A stretch of 64,000 nt of DNA, taken from JAXDMK01 sp963790325. Lineage in GTDB: Bacteria > Actinomycetota > Acidimicrobiia > Acidimicrobiales > AC-14. The position numbers and the translations under genes were made by a program. This document shows positions 52,239 to 60,654 of the stretch, one piece after another (within the stretch, counting starts at the first letter, position 1; every line of letters begins with the position of its first letter). The DNA lies in NCBI GenBank assembly GCA_963790325.1, contig CAWBNY010000002.1, forward strand, positions 1,116,001 to 1,180,000, written 5' to 3'. A model generated the notes under the pieces. That model did no database searches. It saw only the letters and a program-made list of their open reading frames with translations, and was not told the DNA's origin.

Positions 52239-53033
52239 TCACGGCGTGGCGCCGGTGGGGCGGCCGGCGGTGGTGCCGGGGAGGGAGCGGCGGCGGTAGC
52301 CGTGGGCGTAACCGGGGTCGTAGAGGTGGCACCGGGGGGCGGCCCCGGCCAGGGCGGGGCCGACCAGCACCAACGCCCCCGTCCGGGCCCCGTCGGCCCG
52401 CATGGCGTCGGCCAGGCCGCCGACGGTCGTGAGCACGACCCGCTCGTCGGGCCACGACGCCCGCACGACCAGCGCCGCCGGCGTGTCCGCCGGGTACCCC
52501 TGCAACAGCTCGTCCTCCAGTTGCTCGGGTCGGGCCGCCGACAGGTAGACGGCCATCGTGGTGCGGTGCGACGCGAACGCGGCCACCGTCTCGCCCGCCG
52601 GCATCGACGCCGCCGTCCGCCCCGGCAGGCGGGTGGACACCACCGACTGGGCCACGCCGGGCACGGTCAGCTCCCGGCCCAGCAGCGCCGCCGCCGCCGC
52701 CAGCGACCCCACCCCGGGCACGATCTCGAAGGCCCGCCCCGCGGCCACGCACCAGTCGACCTGCTCCTGCACCGCCGAGAACAGCGACACGTCCCCCGAG
52801 TGGAGCCGGACGACCAGCGCCGAGTCGTCGACCGACGAGTACACGCCCACCACGTCCTCGAGGGTCATCCCGGCCGAGTCGTGCACCACCGCCCCCGCCG
52901 ACGCGTGCACCAGCACCTCCTCCGGCACCAGCGACGACGCCCACACCACCACGTCCGCCCGCCGCAGGCGGTCGGCGCCCCGCAGCGTCAGCAGGTCGGC
53001 CGCCCCCGGGCCCGCGCCCACGAAGGAGATCAT
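52239..53033 (-). CDS. cobM: precorrin-4 C11-methyltransferase (CobM/CbiF)
   Basis: This is a 264-residue tetrapyrrole methylase. The start MISFVGAGPGAADLLTLRGA, then VVWASSLVPEEVLVHA, LVVRLHSGDVSLFSAVQEQV and EIVPGVGSLAAAAALLGREL, match CobM/CbiF closely. It methylates C11 before C1 methylation by CbiD. ATG 53033 overlaps the stop of the RHH-CobI gene (ATGA). It is the second gene of the operon; a repeat block separates it from the third. Confidence 0.93.
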   Translation of the reverse strand: MISFVGAGPGAADLLTLRGADRLRRADVVVWASSLVPEEVLVHASAGAVVHDSAGMTLEDVVGVYSSVDDSALVVRLHSGDVSLFSAVQEQVDWCVAAGRAFEIVPGVGSLAAAAALLGRELTVPGVAQSVVSTRLPGRTAASMPAGETVAAFASHRTTMAVYLSAARPEQLEDELLQGYPADTPAALVVRASWPDERVVLTTVGGLADAMRADGARTGALVLVGPALAGAAPRCHLYDPGYAHGYRRRSLPGTTAGRPTGATP

Positions 53034-53938
53034 CGAACCGGGGGGACCACCAGCGTGGCCAGGTAGGTCGCGGGACGGTCGGCCACGTCGGCCACCCGGG
53101 CCACCCGTCCTCCGGGCAGGCCGAGGAGCTCGCCCAGCACGGCCCCGTCCAGCCGGCCGGCCGCGGCCAGCACCCCGGCCAGCTCCGGCAGCCGGGACCC
53201 GCCCTTGTAGACGACCACCGCCGCGCCCCTGTCGGCCGCCGCCGACGCCACCGCGTCGGCTCCGTCCCCCCGGTGGGCGGGGACGAGGACCAACCGCTCG
53301 TCCCCGTCGACCAGCACCGTCCCCGACCGGGAGGCGAGGTCCTGGAACGCCATGATCCCCGGGATCGACTCGATCGGCACCGCCGGCCGCCGCTTTCGCA
53401 CCGAGGCCGCCACCGAGGCGAAGGTCGAGTACACGTTGGGGTCCCCGAGGGTGACGAACGCCACCCGCTCGCCGACGTCGAGGAGCTCCACCACCCGGTC
53501 GGCGGCCGCCGCCAGCGCCGCCGCCCGGGCCGCACCGTCGGTCTCCATCACGAACACGACCCGTTCCACGACCACCTCGGGCGCCGCCTCCCGCACGATG
53601 GCCTCCGCCCGCCCCACCGCCGAGGACGACGTGGTCGGCGCCAGCACCCGGTCGGCGGCCCGCAGCGCACCCAAGGCCCGGGTGGTCACCAGGCCGGGGT
53701 CGCCGGGACCCATCCCCACCCCCACCAGGGCCGGCCCGGGTCGGTTGCGGGCCACCACGGGATCGTCCCGCACCCCGAGCCCGGCACCGGCCGAGGACAC
53801 GGCCGGCTCCGCCGCCACCAGCCGCTCGACGGCCAGGCGGACCAGCTGCGCCTCCGACCGTCCGGTGCGGCGGGCCACGTCGGCCAGCCGGGCCTTGAGC
53901 CCGTCCGGCAGGTAGACGCTCGTCTTCCGCATCTGCAC
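53030..53938 (-). CDS. cobI: ribbon-helix-helix domain fused to precorrin-2 C20-methyltransferase (CobI)
   Basis: This is a 302-residue fusion and the first gene of the cobalamin operon. Residues 3-43 are a CopG/Arc-type ribbon-helix-helix DNA-binding domain: beta strand KTSVYLPDGLKARLADVARR, turn TGRSEAQ, helix LVRLAVERLVA. A 25-residue linker leads to CobI (about residues 70-302): LVGVGMGPGDPGLVTTRAL, VAFVTLGDPNVYSTFASV and ESIPGIMAFQDLASRSG. CobI methylates C20 of precorrin-2. The start is GTG 53938, six bases after TACCCT on the minus strand; ATG 53932 is an alternative. An enzyme with its own DNA-binding domain could be a direct feedback regulator of its operon, but this is inference. 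Confidence 0.9.
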   Translation of the reverse strand: MQMRKTSVYLPDGLKARLADVARRTGRSEAQLVRLAVERLVAAEPAVSSAGAGLGVRDDPVVARNRPGPALVGVGMGPGDPGLVTTRALGALRAADRVLAPTTSSSAVGRAEAIVREAAPEVVVERVVFVMETDGAARAAALAAAADRVVELLDVGERVAFVTLGDPNVYSTFASVAASVRKRRPAVPIESIPGIMAFQDLASRSGTVLVDGDERLVLVPAHRGDGADAVASAAADRGAAVVVYKGGSRLPELAGVLAAAGRLDGAVLGELLGLPGGRVARVADVADRPATYLATLVVPPVR

Positions 53939-53950
53939 CTACGTAGGGTA
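53938..53950 (-). promoter_or_regulatory. cob operon promoter with overlapping palindrome
   Basis: On the minus strand TACCCT (53950-53945) lies six bases before the GTG of cobI. The perfect 10-bp palindrome CCTACGTAGG (53938-53947) overlaps this -10 element and the start codon. RHH proteins typically bind short palindromes, so this is a candidate autoregulatory operator. No cobalamin riboswitch is visible upstream. Confidence 0.5.
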
Positions 53951-54060
53951 AGAGATAGGGCACCCGCCCGCCAACAACCCCGCCACCCGCGGGCGGTGCC
54001 CGACCTCCGCCTCCCCGCCCGCTACCCGGCCCGTGTCGGCGGGGCCGAGGGCCCGCCTCG

Positions 54061-55098
54061 TCACCCGGGGCCTGAACGGGGCCGTGACGTGCGGGTGGAC
54101 GAGAGGAACCGCGCCACTGCGGGCGGCGGCTGCCGGGTGGACCACGTGCCCACCACCCGGCCGTCGTCGACCACCACCGGCTTGACCATCCCCCCGCCGG
54201 CGTTGACCAGCCGGGACTGGTCGGGGGACAGGTGGAGGCGGCGGTCGGCGTAGGCGAGGAGGAGGGAGTCGAACGGGCCCAGGTGGCGGGCGGGGGCCGG
54301 GCGGCGGGCGGCGGACGCGGCCCGGTCGGCGTCCGCCGCCAGCAGCCACATCGACGGGGCGACCTCGACCATCCCGCCGGCCGCGGCGGCCCACTCCCGC
54401 CGGGCGACGGCCGCCCGGACGCCGGACCACGCGCCGAAGTCAGCCGGTGACGCCGGTCCGTAGGCGGTGAGGTAGCGGCGGGCCAGCTCGCCTGGGGACC
54501 GGCCGGCGCCGACCCCGGCGCCCGCGCCCCCGCCCGGCTCGCGGTCGTCGGCCGCCGGTCCCAGCCAGTCGTCGAGGAGGACGTAGCGCTCGCCGGGCAG
54601 CACGCACAGGTGGCCCTCCAACGCAGCCCGGGCGATCACATGGATGGCGGCCTGCCCCGACGGGTCGACCCCGTGGGGCGCCAGCCGGGTCTTCACCTGG
54701 TCGCGGGTGAGCGGACCCTCGGCGGCCAGCGCATCCCGGAGCACGCTCACCGCCCGATCGCCCACCGCATCTCCGATGCCGAGCCGGTCGGCCCGCTTCG
54801 AGGGACCGAGGAACGATGCCCCCACCAGTCCCACCAGCCACCGGACGTCGCCCGCCAGGTGGAGGTGGCGGGTGCCCCGCAGGCTCCAGGTGAGGACGAC
54901 CCGACGGTCCTGCCGGGCGGCGTCGACGTCGGCCGCCACCAGGCCCCGGCTCCGGGCCCGCACGGCCAGGGCGGCCGCAGTCGCGTCCTGGGCCTGGACC
55001 CCGACCAGGCGCCCGACCACCTCGTCCACCGACCGGGCCGGAGGACCCGACAGCAGCTGCCCCCGCACCCGGGCCCGGCGGAGGCCGGCGTCGGTCAG
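54061..55098 (-). CDS. winged-helix DNA-binding domain protein (HTH_42/AlkX-like)
   Basis: This protein of about 345 residues belongs to the family whose members read SVDEVVGRLVGVQAQDATAA near the N-terminus, then VVLTWSLRGTRHLHLAGDVR and a C-terminal GPFDSLLLAYADRRLHLS with a final VVDDGRVVGTW. Relatives include uncharacterised actinobacterial proteins and interstrand-crosslink glycosylases of the YcaQ type. The expected N-terminus LTDAGLRRARVRGQ begins at CTG 55098, whose bases overlap the preceding stop as CTGA. The first canonical start is GTG 55068, which would remove ten family-like residues. It is the last gene of a three-gene leftward set headed by opuCA. Confidence 0.7.
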   Translation of the reverse strand: MTDAGLRRARVRGQLLSGPPARSVDEVVGRLVGVQAQDATAAALAVRARSRGLVAADVDAARQDRRVVLTWSLRGTRHLHLAGDVRWLVGLVGASFLGPSKRADRLGIGDAVGDRAVSVLRDALAAEGPLTRDQVKTRLAPHGVDPSGQAAIHVIARAALEGHLCVLPGERYVLLDDWLGPAADDREPGGGAGAGVGAGRSPGELARRYLTAYGPASPADFGAWSGVRAAVARREWAAAAGGMVEVAPSMWLLAADADRAASAARRPAPARHLGPFDSLLLAYADRRLHLSPDQSRLVNAGGGMVKPVVVDDGRVVGTWSTRQPPPAVARFLSSTRTSRPRSGPG

Positions 55099-55583
55099 AC
55101 CCGCTCCACCGCGTCGACGAGGGCCGCGGCCGACGAGCCGTCGGCCACCAGCACCGCCCGTGCCCCCCACGACTCGAGCACCGCCACGTCGTCGGCCGAC
55201 GGCGACGATGCCACCACCGCCCGGCGGGCCTCCACCGGCTCCCACCACCGGGCCTTGAGCGCCTCCCACCCCCCTCCCCGCACCGCCAGCGTCGGGAAGT
55301 CGACGAAGACCGGCACCTTGATCGTCGGGGCGGCCGCGGCCAGGTGGCTGCCGACGAAGAGCACCGCCCGCGGCCGGTCGTCGGCGATGGCCTGGAGCAG
55401 GGCCCGGCTGCGAGCCGCCCCCAGCCGAGGGACCAGGCTCAGCCGGGTTACCAGCGGCGACGGCTCTTGGTCGGCCTCGTCCGGCACCCCGTCGAGCACC
55501 CGCACCGGGAGGCGCGCGGCCAGGGCCGCGACCAGCGCCGCGGTCCGGAGCCCGTCGCCCCCGACCACCAGCAAACCGGTCAC
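55095..55583 (-). CDS. hypothetical protein, nucleotide-binding-like fold
   Basis: This 162-residue protein has alternating hydrophobic strands and helices: VTGLLVVGGDGLRTAALVAA, then RPRAVLFVGSHLAAAAP, IKVPVFVDFPTL, RRAVVASSPSADDVAVLESW and ARAVLVADG. It looks like a Rossmann-type half-domain, faintly like the N-terminal domain of a GT-B glycosyltransferase, but no catalytic motif is visible and I do not recognise the family. The GTG 55583 overlaps the opuCA stop (GTGA), and its own stop overlaps the next gene. Confidence 0.65.
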   Translation of the reverse strand: MTGLLVVGGDGLRTAALVAALAARLPVRVLDGVPDEADQEPSPLVTRLSLVPRLGAARSRALLQAIADDRPRAVLFVGSHLAAAAPTIKVPVFVDFPTLAVRGGGWEALKARWWEPVEARRAVVASSPSADDVAVLESWGARAVLVADGSSAAALVDAVERV

Positions 55584-56554
55584 CCGCCGGCGGCGACCGA
55601 CCGCCGCAGGGCGGCGTACAGCGCATCCGGCGTCAGCACCCCCAGCACCTGGCCGCCGTCCCCCCGCACCGCCACCCAGCCGGTGTCGTGGAGGAGGAGC
55701 GTCGACATGGCCTCCTTGAGGGTGGCCGTCACCGGCACCGACGGCGCCCCGTCCACAGCCGACGGTGCCGGCGACAGGTCCTCCGGCCGGATGGCGGTGA
55801 CCGTGAGCCGCTTCAGGCCCCGGTCGGCGCCGATGAAGTCGGCCACGAAGGGCGACGCCGGCCGGCCGAGGATCTCCGCCGGCGGCCCGTGCTGCTCCAG
55901 GTGCCCGCCCTGGCGCAGCACCGCCATCCGGTCCCCGAGCCGCACCGCCTCGTCGACGTCGTGGGTGACGAACACCACCGTCTTGCGCACCTCGTCCTGC
56001 AGCCGGAGGAACTCCCCCTGCAGCCGGTCCCGGGCGATGGGGTCGATGGCGCCGAAGGGCTCGTCCATCAACAGCACCGGCGGGTCCACGCCGAGGGCCC
56101 GGGCCACCCCCACCCGCTGCCGCTGCCCCCCTGACAGCTGGTGCGGGTACCGGCCCCGGTACTCGTCCGGCGGGAGGCCGACCAGCTCCAGCAGCTCGCC
56201 CACCCGGGCCCGGATCTTCTCCCGGTCCCAGCCCGCCAGCCTGGGGACGGTGGCGATGTTGTCGCCGACGGTCAGGTGGGGGAACAGCCCCACCTGCTGG
56301 ATCACGTAGCCGATCCGCCGCCGCAGCAGCACCGGGTCGACCGCGGTCACGTCCTCCCCGTCGATGAGGATGCGGCCCCCGCTCGGTTCGATCAGCCGGT
56401 TGATCATCTTCAGCGTGGTCGTCTTGCCGCAGCCGGACGGTCCCACCAGCATGCAGACCTCGCCGTCGGCGACCTCCAGGTCGAGGGCGTGCACCGCCAC
56501 CTGGCCGTCGCCGTAGCGCTTCGTCACCCCTTCGAGGCGGATCATGGAGGGCAT
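55580..56554 (-). CDS. opuCA: osmoprotectant ABC transporter ATPase (OpuCA/ProV-like)
   Basis: This is a 324-residue ATPase of the glycine-betaine/choline/carnitine uptake family. Walker A is GPSGCGKTTTLKMINRL, the Q-loop is in IGYVIQQVGLFPHLTVGDNI, the signature is LSGGQRQRVGVARAL, Walker B is VLLMDEPFGAIDP and the switch is FVTHDVDEAVRLGD. Residues about 255-320 form a reduced CBS-like tail (VTATLKEAMSTLLLHDTGWV), the region that in relatives senses ionic strength or nucleotide. It is divergent from the permease genes; only 11 bp separate the two starts. ATG 56554 or 56545 may start it. Confidence 0.92.
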   Translation of the reverse strand: MPSMIRLEGVTKRYGDGQVAVHALDLEVADGEVCMLVGPSGCGKTTTLKMINRLIEPSGGRILIDGEDVTAVDPVLLRRRIGYVIQQVGLFPHLTVGDNIATVPRLAGWDREKIRARVGELLELVGLPPDEYRGRYPHQLSGGQRQRVGVARALGVDPPVLLMDEPFGAIDPIARDRLQGEFLRLQDEVRKTVVFVTHDVDEAVRLGDRMAVLRQGGHLEQHGPPAEILGRPASPFVADFIGADRGLKRLTVTAIRPEDLSPAPSAVDGAPSVPVTATLKEAMSTLLLHDTGWVAVRGDGGQVLGVLTPDALYAALRRSVAAGG

Positions 56555-56559
56555 AGTCT
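56554..56559 (+). promoter_or_regulatory. leaderless -10 of opuCB (TAGTCT)
   Basis: TAGTCT ends six bases before the GTG of opuCB and overlaps the start codon of the divergent opuCA gene by one base. Confidence 0.5.
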
Positions 56560-56565
56560 GCCCTG

Positions 56566-57237
56566 GTGCTGGTCGGGCAGGCTGCGGGCGACCCCTGGGT
56601 GCGGTGGGACTGGGTGACGACCCACGGCGACGACATCTGGGCCGCCACCCGCCAGCACCTCGAGCTCACCGTGATCGCGGTCGGGATCGGCCTGCTCCTC
56701 TCCTTCCCCATGGCCCTGCTCGCCCGCCGCTGGGCCTGGCTCCAGTCGCCGATCCTGTCGGTGACCGGGATCCTCTACACGATCCCGTCGCTGGCCCTGT
56801 TCGCCATGCTGGTGCCCTGGACCGGGCTCAGCCGCACCACCGCCGAGGTCGGCCTGGTCAGCTACACCCTGCTCATCCTCGTGCGGAACATCCTGGTGGG
56901 GCTGGAGGGGGTGCCGGCGGAGGTGAAGGAGTCGGCCCGGGGAATGGGCTTCGGCCCCGGCCGCCAGCTCCTGCGCATCGAGCTGCCGCTGGCGGTGCCG
57001 GTGATCCTGGCCGGGGTGCGCATCGCCACCGTCACCACCATCGGCCTGGTGACGGTGACGGCCCTCATCGGCCAGGGCGGCCTGGGCCGGCTCATACTCG
57101 ACGGCCTCATCCGGGACTTCCGGACGCCGCTGGTCGTGGGCTCGGTCCTGTCGGTGGCGCTGGCGGTGGTCGCCGACGGGCTGCTGGCCGGCGTCCAGCG
57201 GGTCCTCACCCCGTGGAACCGTGGTCGGGTCCGGTGA
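56566..57237 (+). CDS. opuCB: osmoprotectant ABC transporter permease (OpuCB-like)
   Basis: This is a 223-residue permease with about five membrane helices. Family marks are ATRQHLELTVIAVGIGLLLS near the N-terminus and the ATPase-contacting EAA-like loop VPAEVKESARGMGFGPGRQL, followed by LPLAVPVILAGVRIATVTTI. GTG 56566 follows TAGTCT by six bases, so the transcript is probably leaderless. Its stop overlaps the next permease gene (GTGA). Confidence 0.9.
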   Translation: MLVGQAAGDPWVRWDWVTTHGDDIWAATRQHLELTVIAVGIGLLLSFPMALLARRWAWLQSPILSVTGILYTIPSLALFAMLVPWTGLSRTTAEVGLVSYTLLILVRNILVGLEGVPAEVKESARGMGFGPGRQLLRIELPLAVPVILAGVRIATVTTIGLVTVTALIGQGGLGRLILDGLIRDFRTPLVVGSVLSVALAVVADGLLAGVQRVLTPWNRGRVR

Positions 57238-57947
57238 GCTTCCTGGGAGAGGTCGTCGAGTGGTTCACCACCGGCTCCCACTGGGAGGGCACCGGCGGGG
57301 TCGTCCACCGGCTGTGGGAGCACGTGGTCATGTCGGGGGCGGCGGTGCTGGTGGCGCTGGTGGTGGCCCTGCCCATCGGTGTCTGGCTGGGCCACACCGG
57401 GCGGGGCGGGGCGCTGGCCATCAACCTGTCCAACATCGGGCGGGCCATCCCCAGCTTCGCCATCCTCGTCATCGCCGCCCAGCTGTTCGGGATCGGGTGG
57501 GAGCCGGCGTTCGCCGCTCTCGTCGCCCTCGGCATCCCCCCGATCGTCACCAACGCCTACGTGGGGATGCGCGACGTCGACGCCGACGTCAAGGAATCGG
57601 CCCGGGGCATGGGGATGACGGGGCTCCAGTCGTTGTGGCGGGTGGAGCTACCGGTCGCCCTACCCCCGTTGATGGCCGGCGTGCGGACGGCTGCGGTGCA
57701 GGTGGTGGCCACCGCCACCCTCGCCGCCCTGGTGGCGTGGGGCGGTCTGGGCCGGTTCATCGTGGACGGGATCGCGCAGCGGGACTTCGTCCAGGTGTTC
57801 GCAGGGGCGGTGCTGGTGGGGGCGCTGTCGATCCTCACCGAGGTGGGACTGGCCGGGGTGGAGCGGGTGATCGTCCCGAGAGGGCTGCGGGCGCGGGAAA
57901 CGAGGAAGAATGAGCCGTTCCCGACAGAGGCGAGGGTGAGCCCATGA
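57234..57947 (+). CDS. opuCD: osmoprotectant ABC transporter permease (OpuCD-like)
   Basis: This is a 237-residue second permease, paralogous to OpuCB. The N-terminal helix reads VVHRLWEHVVMSGAAVLVAL, then LSNIGRAIPSFAILVIAAQL, with the EAA-like loop DADVKESARGMGMTGLQSLW followed by VELPVALPPLMAGVRTAAVQ. The GTG 57234 overlaps the opuCB stop, and the stop overlaps the binding-protein ATG. The two permeases would form a heterodimer around the OpuCA dimer. Confidence 0.9.
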   Translation: MSFLGEVVEWFTTGSHWEGTGGVVHRLWEHVVMSGAAVLVALVVALPIGVWLGHTGRGGALAINLSNIGRAIPSFAILVIAAQLFGIGWEPAFAALVALGIPPIVTNAYVGMRDVDADVKESARGMGMTGLQSLWRVELPVALPPLMAGVRTAAVQVVATATLAALVAWGGLGRFIVDGIAQRDFVQVFAGAVLVGALSILTEVGLAGVERVIVPRGLRARETRKNEPFPTEARVSP

Positions 57948-58861
57948 CCAAGACACGATTCCGACCGCTGGCCGTGGCCCTGGTGGCGGTGGCCCTGGTG
58001 GCGGGTGCCTGCGGCGACGACGAAGACGACGCCGACTCGGGCTCGGCGCCGGCCCAGTCCAAGGGGACGGTGACGTTCGGCGCCTTCAACTTCCCCGAGA
58101 GCGCCATCCTGGCCCACATCTACGCCGGCGCCCTGCGCGACGACGGCTTCACCAGCACCGTCCGGGAGAACCTCGGCAGCCGGGAGGTCGTCGCCCCCGC
58201 CCTGGAGCGGGGCGACATCGACGCCTACCTCGGCTACGCCGCCACCGACCTCGAGTTCTACAACGGGGATGCCGGCCAGGCCACGCCCGACGCGGCGGAG
58301 ACCGTCGGCAAGCTGAACGCGGTCGTGCAGGCGCAGGGGCTCCTGGCCCTGGAGCCTTCGCCCGCGGTCGACCAGAACGCGTTCGGCGTCACCCAGGCCA
58401 CGGCCGACCGGTACAACCTGACCAAGATCTCGGATCTGGCCGCGGTCGCCGGCGAGCTCCGGCTGGGCGGTCCCCCCGAGTGCCCGACCCGCCCGTTCTG
58501 CGCCAAGGGGCTGGAGGACAGGTACGGGGTGACGTTCAAGGAGTTCAGGGCGCTGGACGCCGGAGGGCCGCTGACCAAGACCGCCCTGCGCAACGGCGAC
58601 ATCGAGGTCGGCCTGCTGTTCACCAGCGACGCCAAGGGCTTCATCCTGCTCGACGACGACAAGGGGTTGCAGAACGCCGACGCGGTCGTGCCCATCGTCA
58701 AGGCCGACAAGGTGCTGGAGGCGGCCCGGGCGGTGATGGACGACGTCTCGGCCAAGCTCACGAGCGCCGACCTGTCCGACCTGAACGAGCGGGTCAACGT
58801 CGACAAGGAGGACCCCGACGCCGTCGCCGCCGACTGGCTGCGCGCCAACGGGTTCGCCTAG
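57944..58861 (+). CDS. opuCC: osmoprotectant-binding lipoprotein (OpuCC/ProX-like)
   Basis: This is a 305-residue substrate-binding lipoprotein. The signal sequence ends in the lipobox LVAGACGD. The mature part starts KGTVTFGAFNFPESAILAHI and continues with ENLGSREVVAPALERGDIDA and YLGYAATDLEFYN, as in ProX/OpuAC-type betaine or choline binders. It ends VNVDKEDPDAVAADWLRANG. ATG 57944 overlaps the opuCD stop (ATGA). The ligand (betaine, choline, carnitine or similar) cannot be fixed, because the aromatic cage residues are not obvious by eye. Confidence 0.9.
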   Translation: MTKTRFRPLAVALVAVALVAGACGDDEDDADSGSAPAQSKGTVTFGAFNFPESAILAHIYAGALRDDGFTSTVRENLGSREVVAPALERGDIDAYLGYAATDLEFYNGDAGQATPDAAETVGKLNAVVQAQGLLALEPSPAVDQNAFGVTQATADRYNLTKISDLAAVAGELRLGGPPECPTRPFCAKGLEDRYGVTFKEFRALDAGGPLTKTALRNGDIEVGLLFTSDAKGFILLDDDKGLQNADAVVPIVKADKVLEAARAVMDDVSAKLTSADLSDLNERVNVDKEDPDAVAADWLRANGFA

Positions 58862-58887
58862 GCGTCCGGCGGATTCACTCCCGTCGC

Positions 58888-60654
58888 TCAGAGGCCCCGG
58901 AGGGCTGATTCCAGGCGGCCGGCGGTGAGGTGGGGGAGGGTGAGGTGGCGGGCGCCCATGGCCGCGGCCAGCTCGGCGGCCAGGCCCAGGCGGGGGCCGG
59001 TGGCGGGCTCGACGTCGACCACCACCGAGGGGAGTTGGTGGCGGGCGACGATGGCGGCCTCGGCCAGGGCCGCCGCCACCGGGTCGCCACCGCCACCCGT
59101 CGCCCGGCCGTCGGTGACGACGATGAGCATGGGACGGAGGGTCGGCGTCCCCGAACGGTGGGCGAGGACGGTCGCGGTGCGGATCCCGTCGGCCAGCGGC
59201 GTCTCGCCGCCGGTGGCGAGCGACTCGAGCCGGGCCCGGGCCACCTCGACGCTGCCGGTCGGGCGGAGGACCACCTGGGCGCCGTCGCCGCCGAAGGTGA
59301 CGAGGGCGACGCGGTCCCGGCGCTGGTAGGCGTCGACGAGGAGGCCGAGGAGGGCCCCTTTCACCGCCGCCATCCGCTCGTCGACGCCCATCGACCCGGA
59401 CGCGTCGACCGCCAGGACCAGGAGGTTCCCGGTGAGGGCTTCCTTCACCGGCTCCCGGAGGTCCTCCTCCGCGATCGGGTTGGCCCCCCGGCGGGCGGCG
59501 GCCTGGATGGTGGGCACCATGGCCACCGCGGTCACCGGCCCCGCCGGCGGGCGGCTGGCCACGGTGCGGCCCCGGTCGGTGCCGCCGGCGGGCGAGCGGC
59601 GGCCGGTGCGGCCGGCGTGGTCGGCCTGGGGGGCGGCCAGGGCGACGACGGGGGCGGGGGCGTCGGGGGCGGCGACCCGGTCCGCCGGCGGCCGGAGGGC
59701 GTCGTCGAGGGCGTCGTCGAGGGCGTCGTCGACGGCCGCGCCGGCCGTCCCCGGGTCGTCGAGGGGCTGGCGCCGCCGGCGGTGGGAGAGGACGAGGTGG
59801 GCGACGGCCCGCACGTCGTCGGCGGTGGCGTCGGGGCGGCCGTGCCACCCGGCGTGGGCGGCGGCGGCCCGGGCCAGGACGATGTCGGCCCGCATGCTCT
59901 CCGCCCCCGCGGCGACGCACACCGCGCACGCCGCTTGGAGGAGATCGTCGTCGACGGCGGCGGGACGGGTGGCGGCCAGGCGGGCGACGAGGTCGGTCTC
60001 GGCCGGCGCCCAGGCGGCCACGAAGGCGGCCGGGTCGGCGTCGTACGCCTGCCGGCGGCGCACGACCTCGGCTCTGGTCGCGGGGTCGGACGGGTTGCGG
60101 ACGTCGACCGCCAGCCCGAAGCGGTCGAGGAGCTGGGGGCGGAGGTCGCCCTCCTCCGGGTTCATCGACCCCACGAGGAGGAAGCGGGCCCGGTGGATGT
60201 GGGAGATCCCGTCCCGCTCCACCCGGTTGACGCCGGACGCGGCCGCGTCGAGGAGGGCGTCGACCAGGTGGTCGGCGAGGAGGTTGACCTCGTCCACGTA
60301 GAGGACCCCGCCGTCGGCATCGGCCAGGAGCCCGGGCCGGAAGCGGACCTCGCCCCCGGTGAGGGCGGCGGCCAGGTCGAGGGAGCCGACCACCCGCTCC
60401 TCGGTGGCGCCGAGGGGGAGCTCCACGAACGGCCCGTCCCCGAGGAGGGCGGCCAGCCCCCGGGCGAGGGTCGACTTGGCCGACCCCTTGTGGCCCCGGA
60501 GGAGCACGCCCCCGATGTTCCGGTCGGCCGCGGCCAGGACCAGGGCGAGCTTGGCCTCGTCCGCCCCCACCACCGCCGCCAGCGGGAACCGGTGACGTTC
60601 CTCGGGGTCCTGGCCCCGCCATCCGTCACCGGTTCGGGTGGGGGGCGGGGTCAC
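58888..60654 (-). CDS. ChlI/ChlD-type metallochelatase AAA-VWA subunit
   Basis: This 588-residue protein combines a MoxR/ChlI-type AAA ATPase (residues about 20-330) and a C-terminal von Willebrand A domain (about 400-588). The ATPase has Walker A GHKGSAKSTLARGLAALLG, Walker B GGVLYVDEVNLLADHLVDAL and LLVGSMNPEEGDLRPQLLDR. The VWA domain has the MIDAS motif LAVDASGSMG. An acidic repeat (about residue 300-320) lies in the linker. It is coupled to cobN by GTGA, so it most likely replaces CobS/CobT as the ATP-driven partner for cobalt insertion into hydrogenobyrinic acid a,c-diamide. Confidence 0.9.
   Translation of the reverse strand: MTPPPTRTGDGWRGQDPEERHRFPLAAVVGADEAKLALVLAAADRNIGGVLLRGHKGSAKSTLARGLAALLGDGPFVELPLGATEERVVGSLDLAAALTGGEVRFRPGLLADADGGVLYVDEVNLLADHLVDALLDAAASGVNRVERDGISHIHRARFLLVGSMNPEEGDLRPQLLDRFGLAVDVRNPSDPATRAEVVRRRQAYDADPAAFVAAWAPAETDLVARLAATRPAAVDDDLLQAACAVCVAAGAESMRADIVLARAAAAHAGWHGRPDATADDVRAVAHLVLSHRRRRQPLDDPGTAGAAVDDALDDALDDALRPPADRVAAPDAPAPVVALAAPQADHAGRTGRRSPAGGTDRGRTVASRPPAGPVTAVAMVPTIQAAARRGANPIAEEDLREPVKEALTGNLLVLAVDASGSMGVDERMAAVKGALLGLLVDAYQRRDRVALVTFGGDGAQVVLRPTGSVEVARARLESLATGGETPLADGIRTATVLAHRSGTPTLRPMLIVVTDGRATGGGGDPVAAALAEAAIVARHQLPSVVVDVEPATGPRLGLAAELAAAMGARHLTLPHLTAGRLESALRGL
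59695..59730. repeat. 12-bp tandem repeat inside the chelatase subunit gene
   Basis: Three perfect copies of GAGGGCGTCGTC encode a repeated Asp-Asp-Ala-Leu unit in the acidic linker between ATPase and VWA domains. Confidence 0.9.

Noticed and set aside
53951..54060. Cobalamin riboswitch upstream of the cob operon
   Set aside because: I see no B12-box-like sequence in the 110 bp upstream, and the -10 element lies six bases from the start codon, leaving no leader RNA.
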